A stretch of DNA of 64,000 bases from Abditibacterium sp. (GCA_030448265.1 JAUJNG010000007.1:73193-137192); one strand, 5' to 3'. Shown: positions 16,806 to 25,239, counted from the first letter of the stretch. Program-made: numbers and translations. Notes: generated by a model from the letters alone, not told the origin.

Positions 16806-17200
16806 GCCGCGCCGCCCCTTTTCACTGCCAACAAATCAATTTCGACATCGGCGCCGCCCGCGAGCGCCGTCACGCCGATGCAGGTGCGCGCGGGCAGCTT
16901 TCCGGCTTCAAACCACGTTGCGTAAGCCGCGTTGACTTCGGCGTAGCGCGCGAAATCGGTGAGGTAAATGCGGGCGTGCATCACGTGGCCCCAGTCGCTG
17001 CCCGCCGCTTGCAAAACGCTTTCGAGATTCCGCATCACGGCGTGAGTTTGCGCCGCGAAGTCGCCGCGCACCCATTCTCCCGTCGCGGCGACGATGGGCA
17101 TTTGGCCGGTGATGCACAGCAAATCGCCCCACGCGGTCGCATGGCTGAAAGGCGCGATGGGTTGTGGGGCGTCGGGGGCGTGAATGTGTTGGATTTCCAT
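16802..17200 (-). CDS. RidA/YjgF/Rid-family protein
   Basis: A 132-aa member of the Rid family, which hydrolyses reactive enamines and imines or acts in amide and pyrimidine catabolism. Landmarks are FSHATAWGDLLCITGQMP, AQTHAVMRNLESVL and the binding-site arginine in LPARTCIGV. Its stop overlaps the ggt start by 4 bp. In catabolic operons such proteins often have their own hydrolase role, so a pathway step here is plausible. Confidence 0.88.
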   Translation of the reverse strand: MEIQHIHAPDAPQPIAPFSHATAWGDLLCITGQMPIVAATGEWVRGDFAAQTHAVMRNLESVLQAAGSDWGHVMHARIYLTDFARYAEVNAAYATWFEAGKLPARTCIGVTALAGGADVEIDLLAVKRGGAA

Positions 17201-17215
17201 GAGAATTTGGGGGTT

Positions 17216-17384
17216 GCGACCGGAAGCTAAAGCATCCGGCAGGAGGCCTGCGGCCCTGGGTGCTTCGCACCCGTCGTCGCTGCAAATTGGTTGCTCGCCT
17301 CAAACGCGGCGAATCGCTGCCACGAGGGGGTGCGAAGCACCCAGGGCCGCAGGCCTCCTGCCGGATGCTTTAGCTTCCGGTCGC
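17216..17384. repeat. Long inverted repeat, family B copy 2
   Basis: Arms of about 57 bp run GCGACCGGAAGCTAAAGCAT onward through GGCAGGAGGCCTGCGGCCC and GGGTGCTTCGCACCC, with a loop of about 50 bases. The right arm overlaps the 3' end of the isochorismatase-like gene and supplies its final codons and stop. Confidence 0.9.
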
Positions 17385-17987
17385 CCACAATCTCATCACC
17401 TCATCGCTCGAAGAAATGTAAGCAAAACCTTCGCTCATGCACAACAGCGCGGCGTCCTGATGCTCCGCCGAAATCGCGGCGACCGCATCGCGCAGCACGA
17501 TGGCGCGATAATCGAGGTGGCGCGCGGTGTAAACCGTCGCCGTCACGCAGCAGTGCGTGGTGATGCCGCAGCAAATCAAGTTTTCGATGCGACTCCCGCG
17601 CAGCAGCAAGTCCAAATCGGTGCCCGCAAAGCAATCATAGCGCCGTTTATTGCGAATGAAACGGTCGCTGGGCCGAGTTTCCAACCCGCGCGCCAGTTCG
17701 ACGCCCGCTGTGCCTTCGACGCAGTGAATCGGGTCGAATTCGAGTTCGATGCCATAGTCGCTGGCATCGGCGCGGTGCATTTCGAGCGTCCAGATCACCG
17801 GTAAACCCGAGCCGCGCGCCCATTTCGCCAACCCGTTCAGTGTCGGGATGAGTTGGAGCGCGCCTGGGGTCTGCAAAACGGCGCCTGCCTCGACAAAATC
17901 GCGGTTCATGTCGATGATGAGCAGCGCGGTGTTGTCGGGCCGGATTTTCGCGCTCGGCAGGGGACGAAGCAGAAGCTGGCCCGCCAT
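17370..17987 (-). CDS. Isochorismatase-like cysteine hydrolase 1
   Basis: A 205-aa member of the isochorismatase-like hydrolase superfamily. The catalytic triad is visible as Asp in IIDMNRDF, Lys in KRRYDCF and the nucleophile Cys in GITTHCCV. The superfamily includes N-carbamoylsarcosine amidase, biuret hydrolase, ureidoacrylate hydrolase and guanylurea hydrolase, so an amide or carbamoyl nitrogen substrate fits this nitrogen block. The last residues (ATGS, stop) are encoded by the family B repeat, so the native C-terminus may have been longer or different. Confidence 0.85.
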   Translation of the reverse strand: MAGQLLLRPLPSAKIRPDNTALLIIDMNRDFVEAGAVLQTPGALQLIPTLNGLAKWARGSGLPVIWTLEMHRADASDYGIELEFDPIHCVEGTAGVELARGLETRPSDRFIRNKRRYDCFAGTDLDLLLRGSRIENLICCGITTHCCVTATVYTARHLDYRAIVLRDAVAAISAEHQDAALLCMSEGFAYISSSDEVMRLWATGS

Positions 17988-17990
17988 CGC

Positions 17991-19046
17991 CTACGATTTC
18001 TCCGGCAAGTAGGTCGCGTTGAAAAAGCTGCCCTTCGGCGCACCCGTCATCACTTTCTGGCTCACGAAAAAGTCGGAAATCTCCTTGGCGCTCTGGGCGA
18101 CGGGGCCAGGCGCGGCTTCGGTTCCCATTAAGCGCGCGTTGTCGGCGCCGGTGTAGAGTTTGACTTTGGTCATCATGTCGAGTGCTTCTTTTTCGGTCGA
18201 GCCGAAGTATTTGGCGGCGACTTTGGCGGCTTCTCTGGGGTTTTTGATCGCGTATTCGTTGCCCCGCGCGCACGCCGCGACCAGAGCGCGCACGTCGGCG
18301 GGCTTGTCGGTCATGGTTTTTTGCGACACGGTGACGACATCCAGAATCAAATTCGGCGCGTCCGACGTGCTGTAAATCACTTTGGCGCCCGCGTTTCGCG
18401 CTTTGGTGATCCACGGCTCCCAGGTCACGGCGGCGGGAACTTTTTTGGCGACGACGGCGGCTCCGGCGGCATCGGCGTCCATGTTGGTGATGGTGACATC
18501 TTTGTCGCTCAAACCCGCCGAGCGCAAACCCTTGAGCAGCAAAAGTTCGTTGCACTGGCCTTTGGTGGCGGCGACGGTCTTGCCCTTCAAATCTTTCAAA
18601 CTTTTGATGTTTCCCTGGGCCACGACGGCATCGGCGCCCGCCGAAGTGTCGGTGATGAAGACGTTTTTGACCGGATTTTCGCCCGCCTGCTGAGACAGCA
18701 GAATCGCGGTGTCGGCAGTTGTCAAAGCGGCGTCGAGCTGCCCTCCGATGAGCGGCGGCACGCTGTCGGCGGGGCCAGGGAACTGTTTCATCTGCACATC
18801 GAGTCCGGCATCCTTGAAATAGCCCCGTTCCTTGGCCAGAAACACGCCGACCGAACCGATCCACTGGTTGTAGCCGATTTGAAACGGCTTGCCGGAGAGT
18901 TTTTCTTCGCTTTGAGTCGTCGCAGCCGTGTTGGTCGAGGCCGCATTGGAGTCGGTCGAAGCGGTGGGCGCGGAATTGGAGCAACCGGCGATGAAAAGGC
19001 CGCCCAAAAGCGTCGCGGAGAGGGGAAGGGAATGGAGAAGTTTCAT
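17991..19046 (-). CDS. NitT/TauT-type substrate-binding lipoprotein 1
   Basis: A 351-aa periplasmic binding lipoprotein. MKLLHSLPLSATLLGGLFIAGC gives a lipobox with the acylated Cys at residue 22, followed by an Ala/Thr/Ser-rich linker. The mature part has IGYNQWIGSVGVFLAKERGYF, GLDVQMKQFPGP and GGQLDAALTTADTAILL, typical of SsuA/TauA/NrtA-like proteins. I chose ATG 19046 because it overlaps the preceding stop by 4 bp (ATGA). The ligand is unknown; a cationic nitrogen compound is suggested by neighbours. It is one of two such proteins sharing one permease and ATPase. Confidence 0.88.
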   Translation of the reverse strand: MKLLHSLPLSATLLGGLFIAGCSNSAPTASTDSNAASTNTAATTQSEEKLSGKPFQIGYNQWIGSVGVFLAKERGYFKDAGLDVQMKQFPGPADSVPPLIGGQLDAALTTADTAILLSQQAGENPVKNVFITDTSAGADAVVAQGNIKSLKDLKGKTVAATKGQCNELLLLKGLRSAGLSDKDVTITNMDADAAGAAVVAKKVPAAVTWEPWITKARNAGAKVIYSTSDAPNLILDVVTVSQKTMTDKPADVRALVAACARGNEYAIKNPREAAKVAAKYFGSTEKEALDMMTKVKLYTGADNARLMGTEAAPGPVAQSAKEISDFFVSQKVMTGAPKGSFFNATYLPEKS

Positions 19047-19657
19047 GTGAGAGATTCCTGAAGAGAAGTGGCTGAAATGGCGTGCAAAATGTCGTCGGTT
19101 GAGACTAGGGCGCCGCGTTGCAGGTATTCGAGGGCGTTGAGCGAGGCGTGGTGCGCTTCGAGGCTGGAACCGGCGACGCACTCGCGCACCACGCGAATGC
19201 GATAGTCGTGCTGATGCGCGTCGGCGCCGGTATAGTGGATGCAGACATCGGTCAAAAAGCCGATGAGAACGAGCGTTTCGACCTTGAGACCTTTGAGCAG
19301 AATTTCGAGGTCGGTGCCGAAAAACGCCGAATAACGACGCTTGGGAACGTAAAATTCGTCGTCGCGCGGCTTCAAATCGTCCAAAAACTGCGCGCCAGGC
19401 GAGCCTTCCAGACAGTGAATCGTTTCCGATCCGTCAAGTTCGCGCCCGAAATCAACCATCGACGCTCGGTGCAGTTCTTGAATCCAGATAACCGGCAAAC
19501 CGGCCTCGCGCGCCGCCGCAATCACGCGCCGCGAATTGGCGACGGCTTCGGGCGCGCCCAGCAGTTCGATGCCGCTCTGTTCGGGCGGCAACAGGCTGTC
19601 TTTGGAGATGTCGATGACAATGAGCGCGGCTTTGGGGGGTAGAATTTCGGGTGTCAT
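19043..19657 (-). CDS. Isochorismatase-like cysteine hydrolase 2
   Basis: A 204-aa isochorismatase-like hydrolase, clearly related to the one at 17370. The triad is Asp in VIDISKDS, Lys in KRRYSAFF and Cys in FLTDVCIHYT. Both proteins share the HRA, IHCLEG/IHCVEG and KRRY blocks, so they probably arose by duplication and act on related substrates, perhaps in consecutive steps. The stop overlaps the start of the binding lipoprotein gene, so they are cotranslated. Confidence 0.86.
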   Translation of the reverse strand: MTPEILPPKAALIVIDISKDSLLPPEQSGIELLGAPEAVANSRRVIAAAREAGLPVIWIQELHRASMVDFGRELDGSETIHCLEGSPGAQFLDDLKPRDDEFYVPKRRYSAFFGTDLEILLKGLKVETLVLIGFLTDVCIHYTGADAHQHDYRIRVVRECVAGSSLEAHHASLNALEYLQRGALVSTDDILHAISATSLQESLT

Positions 19658-19661
19658 AAAG

Positions 19662-20387
19662 TTATTTGGTCTCTAAATAAGCATCAATCACGGCGCGAAA
19701 ACGCTCGCCGTCAAGAATCTGATTGTGGCACGGATACGCGACCTCAACCGGCAAGGCGCGCAGTTTTTTCATGGTTTCGATGTAAGTCGGGACATCGCTG
19801 CACGGCAAAAAATCGAAGATTTCGCCGTCGTAAACCGCGTCGGTGGAAAAAAGCGCGCGGTTTTGCGCGTCCCACAGACAGATCAGGCCCCACGAATGAC
19901 CTGGCGCGTGAATCACTTCGAGACTGCGGTTTCCCAGGTCCAAAATCTCGCCGTCTTGCAAAATTCGCGTCGCGGGCGCGGCGCGCGGCTGCCAGTCGTT
20001 GGCGTCGAAACCGTCCCAGGGCAACGCGCAGAAATCGGCGGTTTTTAGCACCGGATCGGCGTAGGTGTTTTCGCGCGTTGGATGGGCCAGAATGTCGGCT
20101 TCTCCGGCGTGCGCCCAGCGATTTTCAAATTCCCAGTTGCTGCCCAGATGGTCGTAGTGCCCGTGCGACGCAATTAAGGTTGGATTTTCGCTCCAGGGCC
20201 GCAGAAATTCGCGCAGCGAGGCAACTCCCAGCCCCGAATCGATCACCACGTCGAATTTTTCACCCTCAATCAAAAAGATGTTACAGCGATAATCGGCGTG
20301 GTAAAACGGCTCCTCGATATGCCGGATCCCGTCGCCGAGATCGTGGCACACGAACCAATCGCGGCGCTTGCTGAAACGGTGGCTCAT
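19662..20387 (-). CDS. MBL-fold metallo-hydrolase
   Basis: A 241-aa metallo-beta-lactamase-fold hydrolase. Metal ligands appear as SHGHYDHLG, PGHSWG, FSTDAVYDG and YPCHN, with no signal peptide. It lies four bases upstream of isochorismatase-like gene 2 and eight bases after the ABC ATPase. A ring-opening, thioester or ester hydrolase role is possible, but the sequence does not identify the substrate. Confidence 0.85.
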   Translation of the reverse strand: MSHRFSKRRDWFVCHDLGDGIRHIEEPFYHADYRCNIFLIEGEKFDVVIDSGLGVASLREFLRPWSENPTLIASHGHYDHLGSNWEFENRWAHAGEADILAHPTRENTYADPVLKTADFCALPWDGFDANDWQPRAAPATRILQDGEILDLGNRSLEVIHAPGHSWGLICLWDAQNRALFSTDAVYDGEIFDFLPCSDVPTYIETMKKLRALPVEVAYPCHNQILDGERFRAVIDAYLETK

Positions 20388-20395
20388 AGGGAAAA

Positions 20396-21214
20396 TCAGC
20401 CTTCGGAGATTACAGCCGTCGCCAGTTCCGCCGCGACGACTTTGCGGCCCTCATCGTGCAAAAGGTGCGAAACCTCTTTGCGGAGTTCGAAAAACTCCGC
20501 CGCGTCGCGCGTCGCCTGGTCGCGGTCGGTGCCAAAGGGCACCGCGATTTCGGCTTTGAAGCGGCCAGGGCGCGCCGTCATCACGAAAATGCGGTCGGCG
20601 AGATAAACCGCTTCGTCGATGTCGTGCGTAATCAGCAATGCGGTGGTTTTTTCGCGTTTGCGGATGTCGAGAACCAAGTCCTGCATGATGGCGCGCGTCT
20701 GGGCATCAAGGGCGCCAAAGGGTTCGTCCATCAGCAAAATGCGCGGTTTGTTGGCCAGAGCGCGCGCAATCGCCACGCGCTGGCGCATTCCGCCCGACAA
20801 CTGCTTGGGAAAATGATGATGAAAGCCGTGCAAATCGACCTGATCCAGAAAATACGAGGCGCGCGTTTCCTGTTCTTCAAGCGGAAGTCCCTGCATTCGC
20901 GGCCCAAATTTCACGTTTTCGCGCACGCTGAGCCACGGAAACAGCGTGTAAGCCTGAAACACCATGCCGCGCTCCGGCCCCGCCTCGAAAAACTCCGCTC
21001 CGTCGAGAAACATCTGGCCCGAAGTCGGCTCAATGAGGCCGCCGAGAATATGGAGCAGCGTCGATTTGCCGCAGCCCGACGGCCCCACGATGGCAACGAA
21101 TTCCCCCTCCTCGACCGCGAAACTGGTCGGTTCGAGCGCCAGAGTTTCGTCCCTGCCGCTTTTATAGCTTTTGGAGACGTTTTCAACGCGCAAAATCGGT
21201 TCGCTGAGATTCAT
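20396..21214 (-). CDS. NitT/TauT-type ABC transporter ATP-binding protein
   Basis: A 272-aa ATPase. Walker A is GPSGCGKST at residues 44-52, the Q-loop is QAYTLFPW, the signature is LSGGMRQRVAIARAL, Walker B is ILLMDEPFGALD and the switch is LITHDIDEAV. I start at ATG 21214 (MNLSEPILRVENVSK), which overlaps the permease stop by 4 bp. It matches SsuB/TauB/NrtD-type subunits. A C-terminal extension of about 40 aa follows the ABC domain and has no recognised role. Confidence 0.92.
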   Translation of the reverse strand: MNLSEPILRVENVSKSYKSGRDETLALEPTSFAVEEGEFVAIVGPSGCGKSTLLHILGGLIEPTSGQMFLDGAEFFEAGPERGMVFQAYTLFPWLSVRENVKFGPRMQGLPLEEQETRASYFLDQVDLHGFHHHFPKQLSGGMRQRVAIARALANKPRILLMDEPFGALDAQTRAIMQDLVLDIRKREKTTALLITHDIDEAVYLADRIFVMTARPGRFKAEIAVPFGTDRDQATRDAAEFFELRKEVSHLLHDEGRKVVAAELATAVISEG

Positions 21215-22086
21215 CCGTTTCTCCCCATTTCCGCCCACGACAACAGGCGCGGCTGCAACCATTTGAAGATCATGTCGGTGGCGAGGCCGAGCAGTCCCAG
21301 CACTAGAATTCCCACGAAAATCTCGTCGGTTCGCAGAAAACGCTGCGCTTTCATGATGCGATAGCCCAATCCCGAATCGGTCGCCACCACTTCGGCGATC
21401 ACCAGATACGTCCACGCCCAGCCAATCATGGTGCGGCAGGTTTCCATCAAACCTGGCAATGTCGCGGGCAGCAGCACGTTGAACAAAACCTGGCGCGGTC
21501 TGGCGCCCAGCGTGCGCGCGGCGTTGAGCAAATCTTTGGGCACCAGGCGCGTTACATCGGCGACGATGATGACCATTTGAAAGTAGGTGCCCAGAAAAAT
21601 GAGCAGGATTTTGGCGGGTTCGCCGATGCCCGCCGCGACCATCACGAGCGGAATCAGCGCGGGAACCGGAATGTAGCGAATGAAACCGTTGAGCGGCTCC
21701 TGCGAGGCTTCGACGCCTTTGTAAGCCCCGATGAGAATGCCAAGCGGAATCGCCAGAACCGCGCTCGCCAGAAATCCCGCCGCGATGCGGAAAACCGAAA
21801 TTTTGATGTCGAGCCACAGTTCTCCGGCGCTCCACAGTCGAATCGCGGATTCGACGACGGCGCTGGGCGTGGGCAAAATGAGCGGCGAGACTTTGCCGCC
21901 GTAGGAGAGGAAGCACCACAGCGCGAGAACGAGGGCAAACGTGCTTATCGCCAGCGTGCGGTAGAGCGCGGGCGAAGGTTCACCGCCGAGGCGAAACGGA
22001 TTCGTTTTGCGACGCGGCGCGCGGACGATGGTGGGCGATGCGCCAGGCGCGGGGAGAATGTGGACGTCGTTGGGTGTGGCTTGCAT
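21211..22086 (-). CDS. NitT/TauT-type ABC transporter permease
   Basis: A 291-aa inner-membrane permease with about six hydrophobic segments. The cytoplasmic coupling motif is present as NAARTLGARPRQVLFNVLLPATLPG, here split as NAARTLGA and LLPATLPG. It resembles SsuC/TauC. The N-terminal 40 residues are basic and cytoplasmic. It lies between the binding-protein gene and the ATPase gene and overlaps the latter by 4 bp. Confidence 0.91.
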   Translation of the reverse strand: MQATPNDVHILPAPGASPTIVRAPRRKTNPFRLGGEPSPALYRTLAISTFALVLALWCFLSYGGKVSPLILPTPSAVVESAIRLWSAGELWLDIKISVFRIAAGFLASAVLAIPLGILIGAYKGVEASQEPLNGFIRYIPVPALIPLVMVAAGIGEPAKILLIFLGTYFQMVIIVADVTRLVPKDLLNAARTLGARPRQVLFNVLLPATLPGLMETCRTMIGWAWTYLVIAEVVATDSGLGYRIMKAQRFLRTDEIFVGILVLGLLGLATDMIFKWLQPRLLSWAEMGRNG

Positions 22087-22101
22087 GAGGGTTTTTGAAA
22101 G

Positions 22102-22124
22102 TCACCGGATGCTTCAGCTTCCGG
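22102..22124. repeat. Half-copy of the family B repeat
   Basis: TCACCGGATGCTTCAGCTTC plus CGG matches the end of one arm of the 12821-12966 repeat, without a second arm. It overlaps the 3' end of the binding lipoprotein gene at 22114 and encodes its last residues and stop. Confidence 0.75.
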
Positions 22125-23241
22125 CTTTATAAACATAAGGCGCGCTCTTCCCCAGCCCCTTATCCAGCGCCGCCCTCACGAATTTCGGCTCGATGGCGCC
22201 CGCATAATCGGGGACTTTGGAAACCTGTCCGGCCTTGACCAGAAATTCGGCGCCATTTTTTCCCGACACATGAAGCGAAGTCGGTTTGTCGCTGGGTTGC
22301 ATCGCGGCGAGGCTTTCGGGCGCCGATAAAATGCGCGTGCCCATCACGAACGATTTGTAATCGGCAACCGGCGTGTCGGTGCGCTTGGCCATAATTTTTA
22401 TCGCGGCGTCGGGGTTTTTCTTCCACCAGTCGATGGCGTCATACCAGGCATTGACGATTTTCTGCACCTCTTCGGGCCGCTTCTCCACCACGTCGGATTT
22501 CATCACCAGCAAATCGGGAATTGCGCCAGGAATGTCGGCGGAGTCGAAAATCGCGGTCGAGCCTTTCAAATCCTTGAGAATCTTGGTGCGCGACGGCTCC
22601 CACACCACCGCAGCATCGACTTTTTTCGAAAGCATCGCGGCGGGGCAGTCCTGCACCTTGATGTTGGTGAATTGGACGTCTTTTTCGGTCATGCCGTTGG
22701 CTTCGAGCGCCTTGAGCATGAGAAAATGGTCAACGGTGCCCAGTTCGGTCGCCACCCGTTTGCCCCTCAGTTCCTTGACCGATTTGATGCCAGGTTGAGC
22801 GATCATGGCGTCGTTGCCGTAGGAGTTGTCGTTGACCAGCACCGCCTTGAGCGGCAAACCCTGCGCGAGCGGGCCGAGCGTGTCGCCCCACGCCTGCGAA
22901 TTGGCGTCAACCTGTCCCGCCGCGAGCGCATTGAGCGAGTCGGTGTAAACCGGAAACCACACCAGTTTCACGTTGGCGCCATGCTTTTTGAAAAACCCCT
23001 GCTGCTCGACGATATCCCACGCCACCCAGCCAGGCCAGTCGGAGTAACCGATGGAGATGGGTGCCGCGTCGCTCGTGGTTTCATTTGAAGCGACGGTGTT
23101 TGTCGCGGCGTTGGAAGTGGCGGTGTCGGTCGCGGGCGCGCCGCATCCGGCGAGGCCAAACGCGACAAACGCTGCGCCGCCCAGAGCGCGCAGAGAAAAA
23201 CGGGAGAAAAAAGTCGGGGAGGAGGGAAAAAGGGCTTTCAT
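22114..23241 (-). CDS. NitT/TauT-type substrate-binding lipoprotein 2
   Basis: A 375-aa binding lipoprotein and probably the first gene of the block. The lipobox FGLAGC puts the acylated Cys at residue 33, followed by an Ala/Thr/Asn-rich linker. The mature part has IGYSDWPGWVAWDIVEQQGFF, AGQVDANSQAWGD and VWEPSRTKILKD, of the SsuA/TauA fold. ATG 23241 was chosen because the longer frame has no signal-like features. The stop is encoded by the family B half-repeat (AGS, stop). The other binding lipoprotein in the block is only distantly similar, so the ligands may differ. Confidence 0.88.
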   Translation of the reverse strand: MKALFPSSPTFFSRFSLRALGGAAFVAFGLAGCGAPATDTATSNAATNTVASNETTSDAAPISIGYSDWPGWVAWDIVEQQGFFKKHGANVKLVWFPVYTDSLNALAAGQVDANSQAWGDTLGPLAQGLPLKAVLVNDNSYGNDAMIAQPGIKSVKELRGKRVATELGTVDHFLMLKALEANGMTEKDVQFTNIKVQDCPAAMLSKKVDAAVVWEPSRTKILKDLKGSTAIFDSADIPGAIPDLLVMKSDVVEKRPEEVQKIVNAWYDAIDWWKKNPDAAIKIMAKRTDTPVADYKSFVMGTRILSAPESLAAMQPSDKPTSLHVSGKNGAEFLVKAGQVSKVPDYAGAIEPKFVRAALDKGLGKSAPYVYKAGS

Positions 23242-23512
23242 TGGCAGTTGCTCGCAGAGCGAAAACTTGATTCGCGTGGGGAACAAGAGCCAATTGGAAA
23301 GCGGAGTTTCAAATTGGGGAATTATTCGTCGCCACACGCCTAAATAGGAGCGGGCTGAGAATGCAGCGTCGTGGGCCAAGTCGAAAAAGCATCGGACTTG
23401 TCTTCCGTTCGGTTCAGAGCCGAGAAAAGCGCATCAAAGGCGCTGTTACCATTTTAGGCGGGCGCGCGTTTCGCCCGTGTTTCGGCGAGGTAAATAAGTG
23501 AAGAAACTGGCA

Positions 23513-23644
23513 GCGAATGAATTCGCCGCAAAGGAAAGCAAAACCTGCCTTCGCAGGTTGTCAACCCGTCAGATTCTCGAAAGCTTGATAGGTTAACAGT
23601 CCGCGCAGGCGGACTTCGCTTTCCTTTGCGGCGAATTTATTCGC
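23513..23644. repeat. Composite inverted repeat, family C copy 1
   Basis: Outer 27-bp arms (GCGAATGAATTCGCCGCAAA and onward) enclose two small hairpins, AACCTGCCTTCGCAGGTT and GTCCGCGCAGGCGGAC. A copy with the same two inner hairpins lies at 61736-61840. It sits in the 450-bp divergent region between the ABC-block and Ni-transporter/ureFGD promoters. I found no riboswitch-like sequence in the remainder (23242-23512). Confidence 0.87.
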
Positions 23645-23692
23645 TGGCAACAACTCGACTGCGTTAAAATTTCGCGGGAAAGGATTTTCCCC

Positions 23693-24541
23693 ATCGAACT
23701 CTCTCCCGCTCTTCTCCTGCTTTCGGCGCTCGGCTTTGGCATCGCGCACGCTTTCGAACCCGACCACATGGCGGCGGTGTCCACCTTCGTCGCCAGCCGT
23801 CCCCAACCGCGCGAGGCGATCACCTTTGGGCTCAAATGGGCGGCGGGGCACGGTCTGGCGCTGCTGGTTCTCGGCTCCGTTTTGTTTTTACTATCGCGCG
23901 CGGTCGAAGCAAGCCAGCCGGCGCTGTTTTCGTCGGGCGTTTTAGATCGTTTCGTCGGCTTCGTGCTGATTTTGCTGGGCGCCAACGCGCTTTTGCGCCT
24001 CGCCCTCGGCGACGCGATGCCGCGCACGCTCAAAGGCTGGCGCGCATGGTTTCGCGGCCAGCGCTTGCCCTCGCGCTCGCTGGAACAGCAGCTCGTCGAA
24101 CAGCAAGTCACCACGCGCGCCCAGACGACGGCGCCCGAAGAAATGCCACTTTTCGGTCGCCCCGACGCATCCGCGACGCGCGCCGCCGTTCCTGGCGCGA
24201 CGCCGCGCGCCGTCACCAACAACTTGTGGGGCGGCTCGGTTTTGATGGGACTTTTGCACGGCGCGGCGGGAACCGGCGCCTTCATCGGACAGGCGATGGT
24301 CGCGGTGTCGCGCCATTATTCGATTGCGTTGCTTTACACGCTGCTCTTTTCGGTCGGCGTTTTGATTGCGATGGCGATTTACTCGGTTCTGCTCGGCGGC
24401 GTTTTGACGTGGGGCGAGCGGCGCAGCGTGTCGCTGCTGCGCGGCGCGCGCGTCCTGACCGGCGTTTTGACCTGCGGCATCGGCGCCTGTTTGATGCTGG
24501 GCGTCGAACTGCCAGGGCTTTTCGACCGTTTCGTTCACTAA
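23693..24541 (+). CDS. Nickel/cobalt transporter (UreH/NicO type), apparent ATC start
   Basis: A membrane protein of about 282 aa. Nickel-permease signature HAFEPDH (HX4DH) lies near residue 26, about six hydrophobic segments follow, and LLHGAAGTGAFIGQAMV comes after a hydrophilic loop of about 60 aa. The family N-terminus (IELSPALLLLSALGFGIAHAFEPDH) has no ATG, GTG or TTG. The first in-frame ATG (23768) comes after the HX4DH motif and would remove it. A Shine-Dalgarno-like GGGAAAGGA ends 8 bases before ATC at 23693, which I take as the start; ATT at 23684 is an alternative. It should supply Ni to urease, followed directly by ureF. Confidence 0.82.
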   Translation: MELSPALLLLSALGFGIAHAFEPDHMAAVSTFVASRPQPREAITFGLKWAAGHGLALLVLGSVLFLLSRAVEASQPALFSSGVLDRFVGFVLILLGANALLRLALGDAMPRTLKGWRAWFRGQRLPSRSLEQQLVEQQVTTRAQTTAPEEMPLFGRPDASATRAAVPGATPRAVTNNLWGGSVLMGLLHGAAGTGAFIGQAMVAVSRHYSIALLYTLLFSVGVLIAMAIYSVLLGGVLTWGERRSVSLLRGARVLTGVLTCGIGACLMLGVELPGLFDRFVH

Positions 24542-24543
24542 AA

Positions 24544-25224
24544 ATGAGTTGGCTTTTGCACGCTCAACTGCTCGATTCGGCGTTTCCCATCGGCGCGTTC
24601 GCGCATTCGTTCGGCCTCGAAACGCTGATTCAGGAAGGTCAGATTCAAACCCCCGCCGATTTGCGCCAATACTGCGAAGCTATGCTCTTCGGTTCGTGGG
24701 CGCCGTGCGAGGCGCTGGCGGTCAAAGCGGTTTACGAGCGGGCGCCGTCGCAGCAGTTGGAGGAGTTGTGGGAGTTCGATTGCGCGCTCCATCTGTCGCG
24801 CGCGGCGCGCGAAACGCGGGAAGGGCAGCGAAAAATCGGCAAACGGATGCTCGAAATGAGCCGCGCGCTGCATCCCGATTTAGAATGGTCGCCTTTAATC
24901 AAAGCCCTGTCGAGCGGGAGCGCGGTCGGGAGTTATCCAATTGTTTACGGCTGGGCCTGTTTTCATCTGGGAGTGACGTTGGAGAACGCCGCGAGGGGTT
25001 TGCTTTATGTCAATTTGAGCGGCGCGGTCAACGGCGCGACGCGCGCCATGCGTCTAGGCCAAAGCGACGCGCAGAAAATCATCGCGGCTTTGGCGCCGCA
25101 GATCGAGAGGGCGTGGTGCGAAGTCGAAAGGCGCGATGTTTGGGAATTTGAAACCAGCGCGCCGCAAAGCGACATCGCGGCGATGCGCCACGAATACTTA
25201 TATTCGCGGCTGTTTATGTCGTGA
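24544..25224 (+). CDS. ureF: Urease accessory protein UreF
   Basis: A 226-aa urease maturation factor that bridges UreD and UreG on apo-urease. Landmarks are LLHAQLLDSAFPIGAFAHSFGLE in two parts, a CxE region and GSYPIVYGWAC, and the C-terminal YLYSRLFMS resembles the usual LFxS end. The ATG lies two bases after the Ni-transporter stop, so translation is likely coupled. A long inverted repeat separates it from ureG. Confidence 0.93.
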   Translation: MSWLLHAQLLDSAFPIGAFAHSFGLETLIQEGQIQTPADLRQYCEAMLFGSWAPCEALAVKAVYERAPSQQLEELWEFDCALHLSRAARETREGQRKIGKRMLEMSRALHPDLEWSPLIKALSSGSAVGSYPIVYGWACFHLGVTLENAARGLLYVNLSGAVNGATRAMRLGQSDAQKIIAALAPQIERAWCEVERRDVWEFETSAPQSDIAAMRHEYLYSRLFMS

Positions 25225-25239
25225 AGTGATGCGAAGGCT

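Noticed and set aside
23242..23512. Possible guanidine riboswitch upstream of the ABC block
   Set aside because: I looked on the minus strand for guanidine-I, -II and -III signatures (such as AGGGTTCCG, GGTCCGAGAG, ACGR loops) and found no convincing match. Only partial similarity to short motifs was present.
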